Origin: Alphaproteobacteria bacterium
GTDB taxonomy: Bacteria; Pseudomonadota; Alphaproteobacteria; DSM-16000; Inquilinaceae
Length of the DNA stretch: 42,439 bases
Direction of reading: 5' to 3'
Assembly (NCBI GenBank): GCA_028281925.1
Contig: JANQIX010000072.1
Location: 1-42,439, forward strand
In this document: one piece after another, positions 9,101-14,826 of the stretch
How the letters are laid out: every line of letters begins with the position of its first letter
Numbering within the stretch: position 1 is the stretch's first letter
Notes under the pieces: model-generated
Told to the model about the DNA's origin: nothing
Database searches by the model: none
Seen by the model: only the letters and a program-made list of their open reading frames with translations
Translations under genes and position numbers: made by a program

Positions 9101-11021
9101 CCGGGTCCCGGAAGATGGCGCCTTCGGTTGTCCGCAACGAATTCTGGCTTCCGCGATTGCCGTCGTGGGCCAGCACCAGCGTGCCGGCCGCATCGGTTTC
9201 CAGGGCCGTGAGCGGCGTGGTTCCACCAATCGCGGCATTGAAACGGGTCACCCCGTCGGCGTTGACGGTCAGGCCGAACGCACCGTCGATCGTTGAGTTG
9301 AAGGTCGCGTCGTCGGCGGTGAGCACCCTGTTGCCGCCAAGCACGACCGCGCCGTTGAAGACAAGATCCTGGTTCGCTCCCAGGGTGATATCGGCGTTCA
9401 GCGTGATGACGACGTCGTTGCCGTTCTCGTCGCGGAAGTTCAGCGTGGCCGTGCTGGCCTGCGCGGCGCTGTTGATCGCCGCATTGACGTTGATCTGGTT
9501 GTCGGCTTCGACATTGACGATGCCGCCGCTGTTCAGTGCCGTCACGAAACTGGCCGCCGCCGCAGCATCGATGTTCAGGATCGCCGGGTCGAACGTGACG
9601 GTGCCGGCTACGCCGCTCAGGGCCCCAACATTGACGGCACCGCCGAGCGCCAGATCCCGGCCCGACACCTCCACCTGCCCGCCGTCACCGCCATTGTCGC
9701 CGCCCCGCGCGCTGATGGCGCCCTGGAACGTCGTCTCCTGGTCGGCCCAGGCGACCACGGTACCGCCGTTGCCCTGGTCCGTCGCGTCGGCCGCGATGGT
9801 GGCCTCGGCGCCGATATAGGTGATGTCGGCAGTGGGGATGAAGCTCTCGGTCTCGAACGCCGTTGTCGTGTCGATCGAGATCCGCGTTCCACTGCCCGCG
9901 CCGGGCTCGAGCTCGGCATAGGCAATGTGACCGCCGCCCGCCAGCGGCCCGCCGCGCTCCGCCCCGCCGACCAGCACCGTGCCGCCGCCTCCAGGGCCCG
10001 ACGCGTCGATATTGGCTGCCAGGTCCAGTTCCAGCCGGTCGCCCAGCACGTGCACCGTGCCGCCCGCTTCGCCTGCATCGTCGCCGCTGGCGTCGATAGT
10101 GCCGGCGACCTGCACCGTGCCCTCGTCGCCGCCCAGCAGCACCACCTGGCCTTCGCGCGTGCCGATCGTGCGCGCCTGGATGATGCCGTCCACGTTGATG
10201 ACATTGTCGATCACCCCGGCGGCGGCATCGGCCGTCAGGATCACCTGACCGCCATCGGCAATGATGCTGCCCGTGTTCTCAACCAGCGCCTCGACCGGGT
10301 TGCCCTCGTAGTCCACTGGAAGCTGGGTGGTCGGATCGGTGATCGCGAAGTTCACCAGCCCGTCGCCGTAGTAATCCAGGGCAAAGCCTTCGCCGCCGCC
10401 GAGGACCGCCACTTCGGCGACGATGGCGCCGGAGTTGCGTGCGCCCGGGCCCACCAGGGCCGCCAGGCCGCTGGCGTTGATGGTGCCGCGGTTCTCCACC
10501 ACCGCCGTCGGGTCGCCGGCGATGTCGAACTCCAGCCGGCCGCCTGCCATGAAGCGGTCGTTCATGATGTCCAGCGACGTCGCGACGATTGAGGCCACAT
10601 CGACATTGGCATCAGGCCCGAACACCACGCCCGCGGGGTTGGAGATGAAGACCTGACCGTTGGCGGAGAGGGAGCCGAGGATCTGCGAGGCGTCGCCGGA
10701 CAGCACCCGGTTCAGCGCCGCCGCCAGCTCATGCGGCTGGATGAAGGTGATCGACTCATGGGCGCCGACATCGAAGGTCTGCCATTCGATAATGACGCGG
10801 TCGGAGCCCTGCTGGATGGTGACAGAATCCTGGCCGTAGATGATCTCCGCCTGACCCTCCACGACAGTGCCGTCGGTGGGCAGGGCCCATGCGGGATCGG
10901 CGGTCAACAGCCAGCCGCAGACGGCGGCGGTGGTGAGTGCGGTCGTGCCGGCCAGCAACCGGCGCAGCGCCGGGGCGGCCGTCTGGGTGCGGGTCACCAT
11001 GGTCTTGCGACGGATCGACAT
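180..11021 (-). CDS. giant TpsA-type filamentous haemagglutinin-like exoprotein (about 3613 aa)
   Basis: Predicted two-partner-secretion exoprotein, exported by Sec and then across the outer membrane by a TpsB pore. The start is set at the ATG of MSIRRKT, because GAAGGGAAGAG lies just upstream; the frame stays open for 76 more codons but without a site. A long signal peptide (basic N-terminus, hydrophobic core, ending AWA before LPTDG) leads into a haemagglutination-activity/TPS domain (about residues 48-190: EGQAEIIYG, TFIQP, GQVFISNPAGVVFG). Serine/asparagine-rich beta-strand repeats follow. Three paralogous modules (nt 3650-8330) carry about 20 YAQLGHGG-type repeats, then a right-handed beta-helix region of NNTLIRG/GIxVNSI rungs (nt 750-3250). 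The C-terminus has two cysteines 15 residues apart, 2 and 17 residues from the end. No TpsB gene is in the window. Alternative: a protein retained at the surface for biofilm or contact functions. The family is clear, the ligand unknown. Confidence 0.93.
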   Translation of the reverse strand: MSIRRKTMVTRTQTAAPALRRLLAGTTALTTAAVCGWLLTADPAWALPTDGTVVEGQAEIIYGQDSVTIQQGSDRVIIEWQTFDVGAHESITFIQPHELAAALNRVLSGDASQILGSLSANGQVFISNPAGVVFGPDANVDVASIVATSLDIMNDRFMAGGRLEFDIAGDPTAVVENRGTINASGLAALVGPGARNSGAIVAEVAVLGGGEGFALDYYGDGLVNFAITDPTTQLPVDYEGNPVEALVENTGSIIADGGQVILTADAAAGVIDNVINVDGIIQARTIGTREGQVVLLGGDEGTVQVAGTIDASGDDAGEAGGTVHVLGDRLELDLAANIDASGPGGGGTVLVGGAERGGPLAGGGHIAYAELEPGAGSGTRISIDTTTAFETESFIPTADITYIGAEATIAADATDQGNGGTVVAWADQETTFQGAISARGGDNGGDGGQVEVSGRDLALGGAVNVGALSGVAGTVTFDPAILNIDAAAAASFVTALNSGGIVNVEADNQINVNAAINSAAQASTATLNFRDENGNDVVITLNADITLGANQDLVFNGAVVLGGNRVLTADDATFNSTIDGAFGLTVNADGVTRFNAAIGGTTPLTALETDAAGTLVLAHDGNRGSQNSLRTTEGAIFRDPATLLGNFVMGDLRPVDAGGVTFGSTVDGRVQVLIDVFGPVVFNGAVGATTSISNLTVRPLNSTLSLNGGSVTTVGPQQYLGVVTLGADTVLTSTGGAEISFNGNSTGLSNGSLNGAFALTVNTSGATRFLTPIGTTQSLTSITTDAPGTTVLGGGQLILSGNTLTFNDAVTLITDSVITDAGNVAFNSTIDGAFALTVNAGGNVTFGDTIADAVGGTTALTALAVQSGAEIDVNAPVTVGGTGDITLFARTSIRADASIQNTGTGRTNLVAGWDGVTTDIATILATASTYGINGGALFIGDGSQTAGIAVGSRFGASNFAAAAMTLRGSTTTQNGFAQAGFRDPGTAGFAIDGAITIALSDGAGTPGNLSLTGGGLQNNYVQVGHGGADFNGGVEPDGNYAGDITIVLANDLVVTAGQSGLSGGSYAQLGHGGTSADGSHSGAITITQARDLTFRAGDNDDNGAYVQLGHGGFDADGSHGGVITISQARDLRFRAGREDSNHAQLGHGGRSASGNHQGDIVIAIARNLTFTALTGGFNSYVQLGHGGLSAGGNHSGAITIGQAANLTLIGGVIPDGEAGQNNYAQIGHGAAPGTASGTRQGNVDIRVTGETSLVNGNRASHLWLIGHSTTTANGISNADVTLRTGTLDFSAVAASTQFGITGDALGADFATKMIANLAGGTVTLAATNGTAGPTGGMLVASPFVYSSANALTLFSTTDIRFGAGVQNGFVATPGQGGAVNVVAGWDGTTTNITTILATPAAYGVGGGAIFIGDGSQAAGIAVGSRFGASNFAAAAMTLRGSVTTQNAFAQAGFRDLGTASFDINGAITIALSDGAGTPGNLTAIGGRQGRTYAQVGHGGLDLDTSVEPDGNYAGAITIALANDLFFRGGGTRAHFRAYAQLGHGGWGATGNHSGTIAIGQVGNVTFGGGIGAGSYAQLGHGGQGANGNQSGAISITRANTLSFIGGFNIGTYAQLGNGGRLTNGNHTGAITITQANAITLIGGPGNNSYAQLGHGGIEADGNHGGLIDVTVATDLRLTGRDTARRYALIGHGDNPGDGNLDRAESVRGDVTVRVGGSATLTNAFIGHLIDSNGTYAAGNTFVGVGNLLTADAASRFTSALQGNGGELRIYLGSPAADGVNAAALLNGVAHGAAQTPNNQGQFVFGAGPYAPGADVAGNFAYYTLTGTWNYIVGDTEAANVATALNAGTVSLDTTQAFTQFGAVFDFDGGPSFIQVNAPIVYDSANALSFLATGDVTFNASVQNNGAGAINTVAGWDGVTTDIAAILANPATYGLNSSIVIGSGTQTTGIAVGSRFGASNFAGKTMTLLGSNTTVRGFAQAGFRDPGTAGFDINGAITIALSDGAGTPGDLIATAGSQQDSYVQVGHGGIDIDYSTLDSDGNYGGSIDVVLANDLTFTGGGIRAYAQLGNGGFAANGNHTGTITITRARDLTFTGGGLVAYAQLGHGGGGSYGNHSNTIAIIQARDLTFTGGGDFAHAQLGHGGSTADGNHSGGITITQARNLTFTGGSGSWAYAQLGHGGRDAGGNHSGAITIAEARDVTFAAGALEYAYAQLGHGGGNRFTGDLSGTIDVTVLRNLTLTGQDTVDQYAVLGHGDRPGDTDGDAGNTVSGNVTVRVGGTAALTNAFIGHLIDGNGTYTGGNTIVGAGIQLTADAASRFNSAPQGNGGELRIYVASAAADGVNAAALLNGVAHGAARAPNNQGQFAFGTGPYNVSAAPGNFAYYTLPIGNFNYIVDTTEAANIVTALGTSFVALSTTQNQPQFGAFPDLDGDPSFIRVDAEILYNSANTLNFIATGDVTFNASVRNAGAGNIGVSAAVANVGTGRQLSTLGGIGFQVPTVNLDGDLTAGGLLDGNATVVNVLSSTGGAQIQDAISLAAAFVGANINIAAGTYASYIVNKANLTVSGVGAGTIINTGSPAVTVAANGVTVRDQVLQHVGTPGANDIGILLDGTAAPGLTGVQIINVDFSNLQDGIRSQGDIGDGNAATVDVTIRGNSNTDRAVFRDFVDAAIDVGDTDGDAVYLIRDLTLQDGADVDAFVSGGDGIRLFSAIGAATIKGIIMLAEAGDDGIDIAAQTNSAIQIGGLATADANTVLGNRFGILTANLNGGSFVVANNTLVRGTRDFGILTGAVSNGAIIGIVGNAEIRGVGNDGILVNSIADSTLSIAGNTRILSDATNGIGLSGASTNSTVAIGPAFVTVDGVNTLFGGNGTIQGADDGLDIDVINGGTFTVALNGAIRGIASDGIEVDKTIRNGALFAVAGNTEIRGGDGVGVNGNYGIAVVGADTSTITIAGNTGIFGGGWDGIGLGGILTNTDVVIGPATVTVNGTPTAFGGNGQIVGGRIGVFAGSISGGTFTVANNALIRGNTANGINVNSITSNALFAVAGNTEIRGGTGVGVNGTHGIAVVRADTSTITIAGNNGIFGGGGDGILLSGILANTDVVIGPATVTVNGTPTAFGGNGQIVGRRNGIFANSISGGTFTVANNTLIRGSLSRGINVNRIINNGLFAAAGNTEIRGSTYGLVVVGANTGRITIAGNTRIFGDRIDGIRLGGTLINTDVVIGPATVTVNGTPTAFGGNGQIVGRRSGIFVDNIIGGSFAVAENPQIRGNIGTGIRFQGRIGGAAAVTIDRNGTATQDGTAYDGTQTVTLGDFTVTDAISGGAGGIGFGSISQSAAVTVSRNMIDGSGGSGISFNGGIASTQTTAVHNNFIQRNGGNGIQFGGDIASRTEIFQNFIARNGGDGVLVGQNANIGIGNLLVQVNFLPGTGFANGNGGFAYNQLGVGSPNLEGNWWGTPGAGYVAAINGVAAADVPTEIVTVTGGDDTNVPPAFANTPFEPFAFQPGTATASAVDFLGFTTDVETLLDEIRSAESQTDRPGGATFFTNELGAPFQTSVFTEGFAIGELQPAAGGERNGPVNLADLEPAAGPGSEQAQAEDTCVETYFGDFWNVESACQ
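1296..2480 (-). repeat. near-identical beta-helix repeats of about 120 aa
   Basis: The adhesin coding DNA repeats a block that encodes VVIGPATVTVNGTPTAFGGN followed by a GI(F/V)-rung segment. Copies begin near 1297, 1651 and 2023, with a more diverged copy near 2400, giving periods of about 354-372 bp. DNA identity over the core (the stretch reading gatctgaccgttgccgccga on the plus strand and its continuation) is almost complete between the first three copies, so unequal crossing-over could change the copy number in frame. Confidence 0.85.
4260..7970 (-). repeat. array of about 20 LGHGG repeats in three paralogous modules
   Basis: Within the adhesin, a unit of about 33 residues recurs, reading roughly [YH][AV]Q[LV]G[HN]GG, then a variable D/G/N-rich stretch, then NHSGAITITQARDLTFTGG. 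The units group into three modules. Each module opens with the same leader: AGWDGVTTDI, then AVGSRFGASNFA, FAQAGFRDPGTAGF and AITIALSDGAGTPG. The leaders sit near nt 8300, 6880 and 5290. Each module ends with a variant unit (YALIGHGDNPGDG or similar) and an IGHLIDxNGTY-like element or its relative. The counts are by eye. Confidence 0.9.
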
Positions 11022-11064
11022 GTCTCTTCCCTTCTCTTCGCCGCTCGCCCGTCCGGCGTGCTGC

Positions 11065-11078
11065 TTAGGCTCACCTAA
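11065..11078. promoter_or_regulatory. inverted repeat TTAGG-CTCA-CCTAA upstream of the adhesin
   Basis: The 14-bp element has perfect 5-bp arms and lies 44-57 bp upstream of the adhesin start codon. It resembles half of the TTAGGTTAGCCTAA core bound by DtxR/IdeR-type metal regulators. Whether such a regulator exists in this organism cannot be seen here. It is a candidate operator only. Confidence 0.35.
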
Positions 11079-11286
11079 ATCAATCTGCCGTCGGTCGTGG
11101 AATGGCTGAGTAACTGACAAGACATCTCGGTCCAGTTCTGTGTATTGGTTAATGTCTGCTTGGTGTCTTCCGAGATATGGGTCGGTGACGATCGCATCTG
11201 TATTTTTGAGATAGCAAAACAAATTCGTTAATTCAATAAAATGCGACAAAAATATGTGTACTTTTTGAGTATTGGTTAAAGCATCA

Positions 11287-11395
11287 GACTCTTCAGTGAG
11301 TCATAACTTTGCGTTTGAATCAATAGATTGACCTATGGAGAGTCAAGCGCCAGAGTCATGACTCGATAGATGCGCTTGTGAGGTTATGTAGAGTC
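11287..11395. promoter_or_regulatory. cluster of seven GANTC sites (candidate CcrM-methylated control region)
   Basis: GANTC occurs at 11287-11291, 11298-11302, 11317-11321, 11340-11344, 11353-11357, 11360-11364 and 11391-11395. Two of the sites form a perfect 12-bp palindrome, GAGTCATGACTC (11353-11364), and two form GACTC-N6-GAGTC (11287-11302). Most also fit a longer motif, (T/A)GAnTCA, so they may instead be repeated sites for a DNA-binding protein. The cluster lies about 270-375 bp upstream of the adhesin start. Confidence 0.5.
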
Positions 11396-11807
11396 AGAGA
11401 TGCCGGTGGAGATGCGATTGTTATTTGGCGTTTTCGGGTCATTGTGCAGATTAGTCTTGGCCAAGTTAGTCCTCTCGCTGCAGCCTCCGAAGCCTGCGCG
11501 ATTTCCGCGTCGTCGCGTTCGGGGCCTCTTCCTTTGCATCCCACCACCTGTCCGCCCGACGAGACAGGGCACCGATCGATGCGCCATGCCGACCACTGTG
11601 CGCTCGGTCGCAGAGCACGCGGGCGCACGCTCTCAGCCGCGGTTGGAACGACTCCGTTTGCCCCGCCGGCCGCATTAACAGGTACGACAGTAATGCGTCC
11701 GCCGTCGCGGGCTGTGCGTGCCAATCGACTGTCAATATGTGCCAATCTGTAGGCTATTTGTGCCAAACTCCGCGTCTGTTCCCCCCCGCCTTTGCGCTCC
11801 GTGCCGT

Positions 11808-12524
11808 TCATGCTGTCCTTCCTCGCCCTGATCGGACTTTGGAGGTCCGGTCTGTTGAGTGTGGCCGAGCGTCATCGGCTGGCGAGCCGTTGCTCTCGGG
11901 CGCCGGATCGCGGACTGCCGATCCGAGGTCCAGCGCGTCGCTCGGTGCCATGGCGTACCTCTGTCGGAACACCCGGCCGAATTGTCGCTGGTCGGCAAAG
12001 CCGAGGGTCAGGGCCACCGCCTTGATCAGCCCACGGGACGGAGAGGCGGCACTCAACGCATCGTACGCACGGGCCAGGCGGCGTTCGGTCACGTAGCGAG
12101 CAACCCCTCCGTCGTTGGCGAACATGCGATAGAGCGTCCGTCGCGAGACGGCGAACTGTCGGCAGAGCTGGACCACCCCGAGATCCGGATGGTGAAGGTG
12201 GTCGTCGATATACGCACGCACCGCTCGGGCGCGCGATTCTTGCCCGTGTCTCGCGACATACCGGGATATCTCGGTTGTCTGGACCGGATCCTTCATCGGA
12301 TCATGTCCTGGCCCGCCGTCGGCAGTTTCGCCGGTCATCGCCGAGCGGAGGCCGGATCCTGTTCCTTCCGATGAGAGAAGCTGACAGAGGTGGGTGTAGG
12401 CCATCATGAGGGTCGCATCCCGCTGGGCGCTCGGCAGCACACCGACGCTTTCGGTGCAGGCCCGGAGGGGGCGGGACGATGCGCTGGAACGGCTCGGGAT
12501 CCGGTGGTCCCGCAACGACACCAC
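11808..12524 (-). CDS. AraC-family transcriptional regulator, N-terminally shortened
   Basis: The frame encodes up to 238 aa from a GTG codon. An in-frame TAG stands three codons upstream of it. The clear part is a C-terminal AraC DNA-binding domain (about residues 98-200) with two helix-turn-helix units: VVQLCRQFAVSRRTLYRMF, then VALTLGFADQRQFGRVFRQRY ending in PSDAL. Residues 1-60 look like only the end of the usual ligand-binding domain (HLCQLLSSEG), so the protein is shorter than the normal 300-odd residues. AAGGGA lies about 10 nt before the GTG, so a short product may still be made. It may be a decaying gene. It lies between the adhesin and the winged-helix regulator, and its C-terminal tail is duplicated in broken form near 15.3 kb. 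Confidence 0.65.
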   Translation of the reverse strand: MVSLRDHRIPSRSSASSRPLRACTESVGVLPSAQRDATLMMAYTHLCQLLSSEGTGSGLRSAMTGETADGGPGHDPMKDPVQTTEISRYVARHGQESRARAVRAYIDDHLHHPDLGVVQLCRQFAVSRRTLYRMFANDGGVARYVTERRLARAYDALSAASPSRGLIKAVALTLGFADQRQFGRVFRQRYAMAPSDALDLGSAVRDPAPESNGSPADDARPHSTDRTSKVRSGRGRTA

Positions 12525-12905
12525 ATGTCTCTATCCCTTGTTCAAGCTGCCCCCTCTTTTTGGTCGGACACCTGTAGGCGCGACCGCACCGGCGGGCTTT
12601 TCGCCGCCGATTATGCGAACGCGCGACGGCCAAGGCTTCAAGGGCATCTGAATTCTTCTGAAGGAGATCTGAATTTTGTCGGCTCAGCCGCGCGCCCGGT
12701 ACGCCGGTTCAAGACGTTCCAGACATCCTGAAAGAGTGCGCGACAGCGATACGGCATTGAAAATCTTGCGCATACGCTGTCTCAGTTCCACTTTCATCCT
12801 GACTACTCGGCACGATGTGGCTGTCCAGCCAATTTCAGGGCGGCGAGTGCATTCAGGAGGGCAAACGGTTCAAGACGCCTGAGCGTCTGGTCGGGAACAT
12901 TGAGC
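12525..12905. other. intergenic gap between divergent regulators
   Basis: I find no convincing gene in these 381 bp. A direct repeat ATCTGAATTYT occurs at 12646-12656 and 12667-12677, 21 bp apart, which is two helical turns, with AAGGAG between the copies. The spacing would suit a tandem-binding winged-helix protein such as the one encoded next door. That link is inference. Confidence 0.4.
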
Positions 12906-14513
12906 ATGACGGACATAGGCAACCCCCCGGACGAATCCCGGATCGTGAAGTATACGTTCGGCGGCTGTGAGGTCGACGTGATCGGCCGCCGGCTCTTGTG
13001 CTCAGGGACAATGAGCATGCTTGAGCCGCAGGCCTTCGACCTTCTGCTTTTCCTCTTGCAGCGCCGCGGGGCCGCTGTGACAAAGCAGGAGATCTTTGCG
13101 GACATCTGGAACGACCGTGCGGTGACCGAGGGTGTGCTGACCTCGCGCATCCGTTCCATCCGGCGCGCCATCGACCCGGCAGACGGCCCGTCGCATATCC
13201 GCACGCTGCACCGGGTCGGCTATGTCTTCGATACGCCTGTGACGGCCGAGACATCGGCCACGCCGGGCGCCGATACGCCGGCGCCCGGCGGTCTCCCAGA
13301 CACGCCGATCTTCCGCGATGAGGAGATCGGCGTCTCTGGCCGGTCGGCGATCGCCGTGCTGCCACTCAACAACTTCTCCGATGATCGCGCGCTCGGTTTC
13401 CTGGTCGATGGGTTGACCGAGGACCTCATTACACTGCTGGCCCGGATCCCGGGGTTTCTGGTCATCGCGCGGAACTCCGCGTTCCAGTACAAGGGCAAAT
13501 CCCCCGACATCCGCGAGGTCGGCCGCACGCTCGGCGTCGACTACGTGGTGGAAGGCAGCCTGCGCCCGGTGGCGGGGGCCATCCGTGTTACCGTTCAGCT
13601 TGTCGAGACGGAAGGCGGCAACCATGTTTGGGCGCGCCGGTTCGACTGCGCGGCGGAGACGTTCGACACGGTCCAGGACGACATTGTCCTGGAGATCTCA
13701 CGCTATCTCGAACCGGAGCTGACGCGCGCTGAGGTCGGGAGGATCGCCGCGAGACCCTGGCGGCAGGATGAGATCTGGTCGATCTACCATCAGGCGGCGG
13801 CGGTTCTGAACCTGCAGGGCTGGCGCTACGAGACGTTTGCAGAGTCGATGCGGCTGTTCCAGCAAGCCATTCGGCTCCAGCCTGACTTCGCGCCGGCGCA
13901 TGCCCATCTCGCGCTCATCTACGCACTGGGGGACTGTTTTCGTCTCCTGCCCGAGAGCATGGATGGCGACAGCCTGGCGGTCGCTTCGGCCGAGCTCGCG
14001 CTGCGTCTGGACAACCGCAGCTCCCTTGTCCTCGGCTATGCGGGCTGCGCGCTCAGCGATGTCGGGCAGATCGATCGCGGCATTTCGATCATGCAGCGCG
14101 CCGTCGAGGACGATCCGAGCAACGCGCAAGCGCTGGTTGCGCTCGGCTCGGCTCTTCTCAAGCGCGGCCGCGCCCGCCAAGGCATCGAGTTCCTCAAGCG
14201 TGGGATCCGGATCAGCCCGCTCGACAGTAGCCTGTCGTTCTGGGGCACTAATCTTGCCAGCGGGTTGCTGCGTGTGCGGCAGCTGGCGGAAGCCGAGGAT
14301 CAGGCCAAGTCTGCCTGCCGGCGCGACGACCGGAACTACCTGGCGCGTCTGGTGCTTGCCGCCATCCAGATCCAGCAACAGCGCGCGTCGGAGGCGCGCG
14401 CCGCAATCGAGGAGGCCCGTGCCCTGCGGCCGGACCTCCTCGCTGCGGACGCGTTTCCGCTCATCGGCCGCCGTGGAGCCGCAGCGCTGACCGCGACCGG
14501 GCTCCTCGGCTGA
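12906..14513 (+). CDS. winged-helix (OmpR/CadC-type) regulator with TolB-like and TPR domains
   Basis: Cytosolic one-component regulator of about 535 aa. Residues about 10-105 form an OmpR/PhoB-type winged helix (LEPQAFDLLLFLLQ, VTEGVLTSRIRSIRRAI, HRVGYVF). Residues about 140-275 match the TolB-N/FlgO-like domain common in this family (IAVLPLNNFSDD, DGLTEDLITLLAR, GVDYVVEGSLR). The rest is TPR-like helical repeats (FQQAIRLQPDFAPAHAHLALIYALGD, VALGSALLKRGRARQG). No transmembrane helix is visible, unlike CadC. The ATG at 12906 has GGGAA about 9 nt upstream; a TTG two codons earlier is possible. Family members often sit beside adenylate cyclases or transport genes, but here the neighbours are the AraC gene and a DUF4242 gene, so the target is unknown. 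Confidence 0.88.
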   Translation: MTDIGNPPDESRIVKYTFGGCEVDVIGRRLLCSGTMSMLEPQAFDLLLFLLQRRGAAVTKQEIFADIWNDRAVTEGVLTSRIRSIRRAIDPADGPSHIRTLHRVGYVFDTPVTAETSATPGADTPAPGGLPDTPIFRDEEIGVSGRSAIAVLPLNNFSDDRALGFLVDGLTEDLITLLARIPGFLVIARNSAFQYKGKSPDIREVGRTLGVDYVVEGSLRPVAGAIRVTVQLVETEGGNHVWARRFDCAAETFDTVQDDIVLEISRYLEPELTRAEVGRIAARPWRQDEIWSIYHQAAAVLNLQGWRYETFAESMRLFQQAIRLQPDFAPAHAHLALIYALGDCFRLLPESMDGDSLAVASAELALRLDNRSSLVLGYAGCALSDVGQIDRGISIMQRAVEDDPSNAQALVALGSALLKRGRARQGIEFLKRGIRISPLDSSLSFWGTNLASGLLRVRQLAEAEDQAKSACRRDDRNYLARLVLAAIQIQQQRASEARAAIEEARALRPDLLAADAFPLIGRRGAAALTATGLLG

Positions 14514-14538
14514 GGCCGGCGACGGGGCTGCGGCGACC

Positions 14539-14826
14539 TTAGCCGCTCAGTGCTTTGTGGCCGGCGAGCGGGTCGAGCACGCGGTGGATCTCCGAGATCT
14601 TTCCGAGCGGCGCGCCACTCATCTCGCCGTGCTTGCGGATCGTCTCCTCGTCCTTCGCGAGATAGATGCAGTAGGTCGTGTCTTGGGTGACGAAGCTCTC
14701 GAGCCACTGTATGTCAGGCGCCAGCGCGGCAAGCGCAGCATTCGACGCACTGGCTGCCTCCCGCACCTGCTTGACCGATGCTTTTCCGAGCCCGGGGATC
14801 GGCCGCTCGATCATGTATCTCTTCAT
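14539..14826 (-). CDS. DUF4242 protein (SCO4226-like small alpha/beta protein)
   Basis: A 95-aa protein that fits the DUF4242 family throughout: MKRYMIERPIPGLG at the N-terminus, then IQWLESFVTQDTTYCIYLA, EETIRKHGEMSGAP and ISEIHRVLDP. A characterised Streptomyces member (SCO4226) binds nickel and is a ferredoxin-like-fold dimer; whether this one binds metal is not known. The start is well supported by AAGGAAGGA about 8 nt upstream. It is convergent with the winged-helix regulator gene, with 25 bp between them. Confidence 0.85.
   Translation of the reverse strand: MKRYMIERPIPGLGKASVKQVREAASASNAALAALAPDIQWLESFVTQDTTYCIYLAKDEETIRKHGEMSGAPLGKISEIHRVLDPLAGHKALSG

Larger units (their letters stand above)
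11022..11807. other. AT-rich upstream region of the adhesin, no gene
   Basis: I see no convincing gene in this 786-bp stretch. The part from about 11,140 to 11,400 is conspicuously AT-rich against the GC-rich surroundings and probably contains the adhesin promoter. It holds a TTAGG-N4-CCTAA inverted repeat, a direct repeat gtattggttaa (11142-11152 and 11269-11279), two tttttgag tracts, and a dense group of GANTC sites. The segment 11,400-11,800 shows nothing I can interpret. Confidence 0.7.

Noticed and set aside
12676..12882. 68-aa frame starting at TTG with AAGGAG 9 nt upstream
   Set aside because: The ribosome-site match is attractive, but the product is arginine-rich without similarity, and TTG starts are rare; probably chance in the regulator gap.
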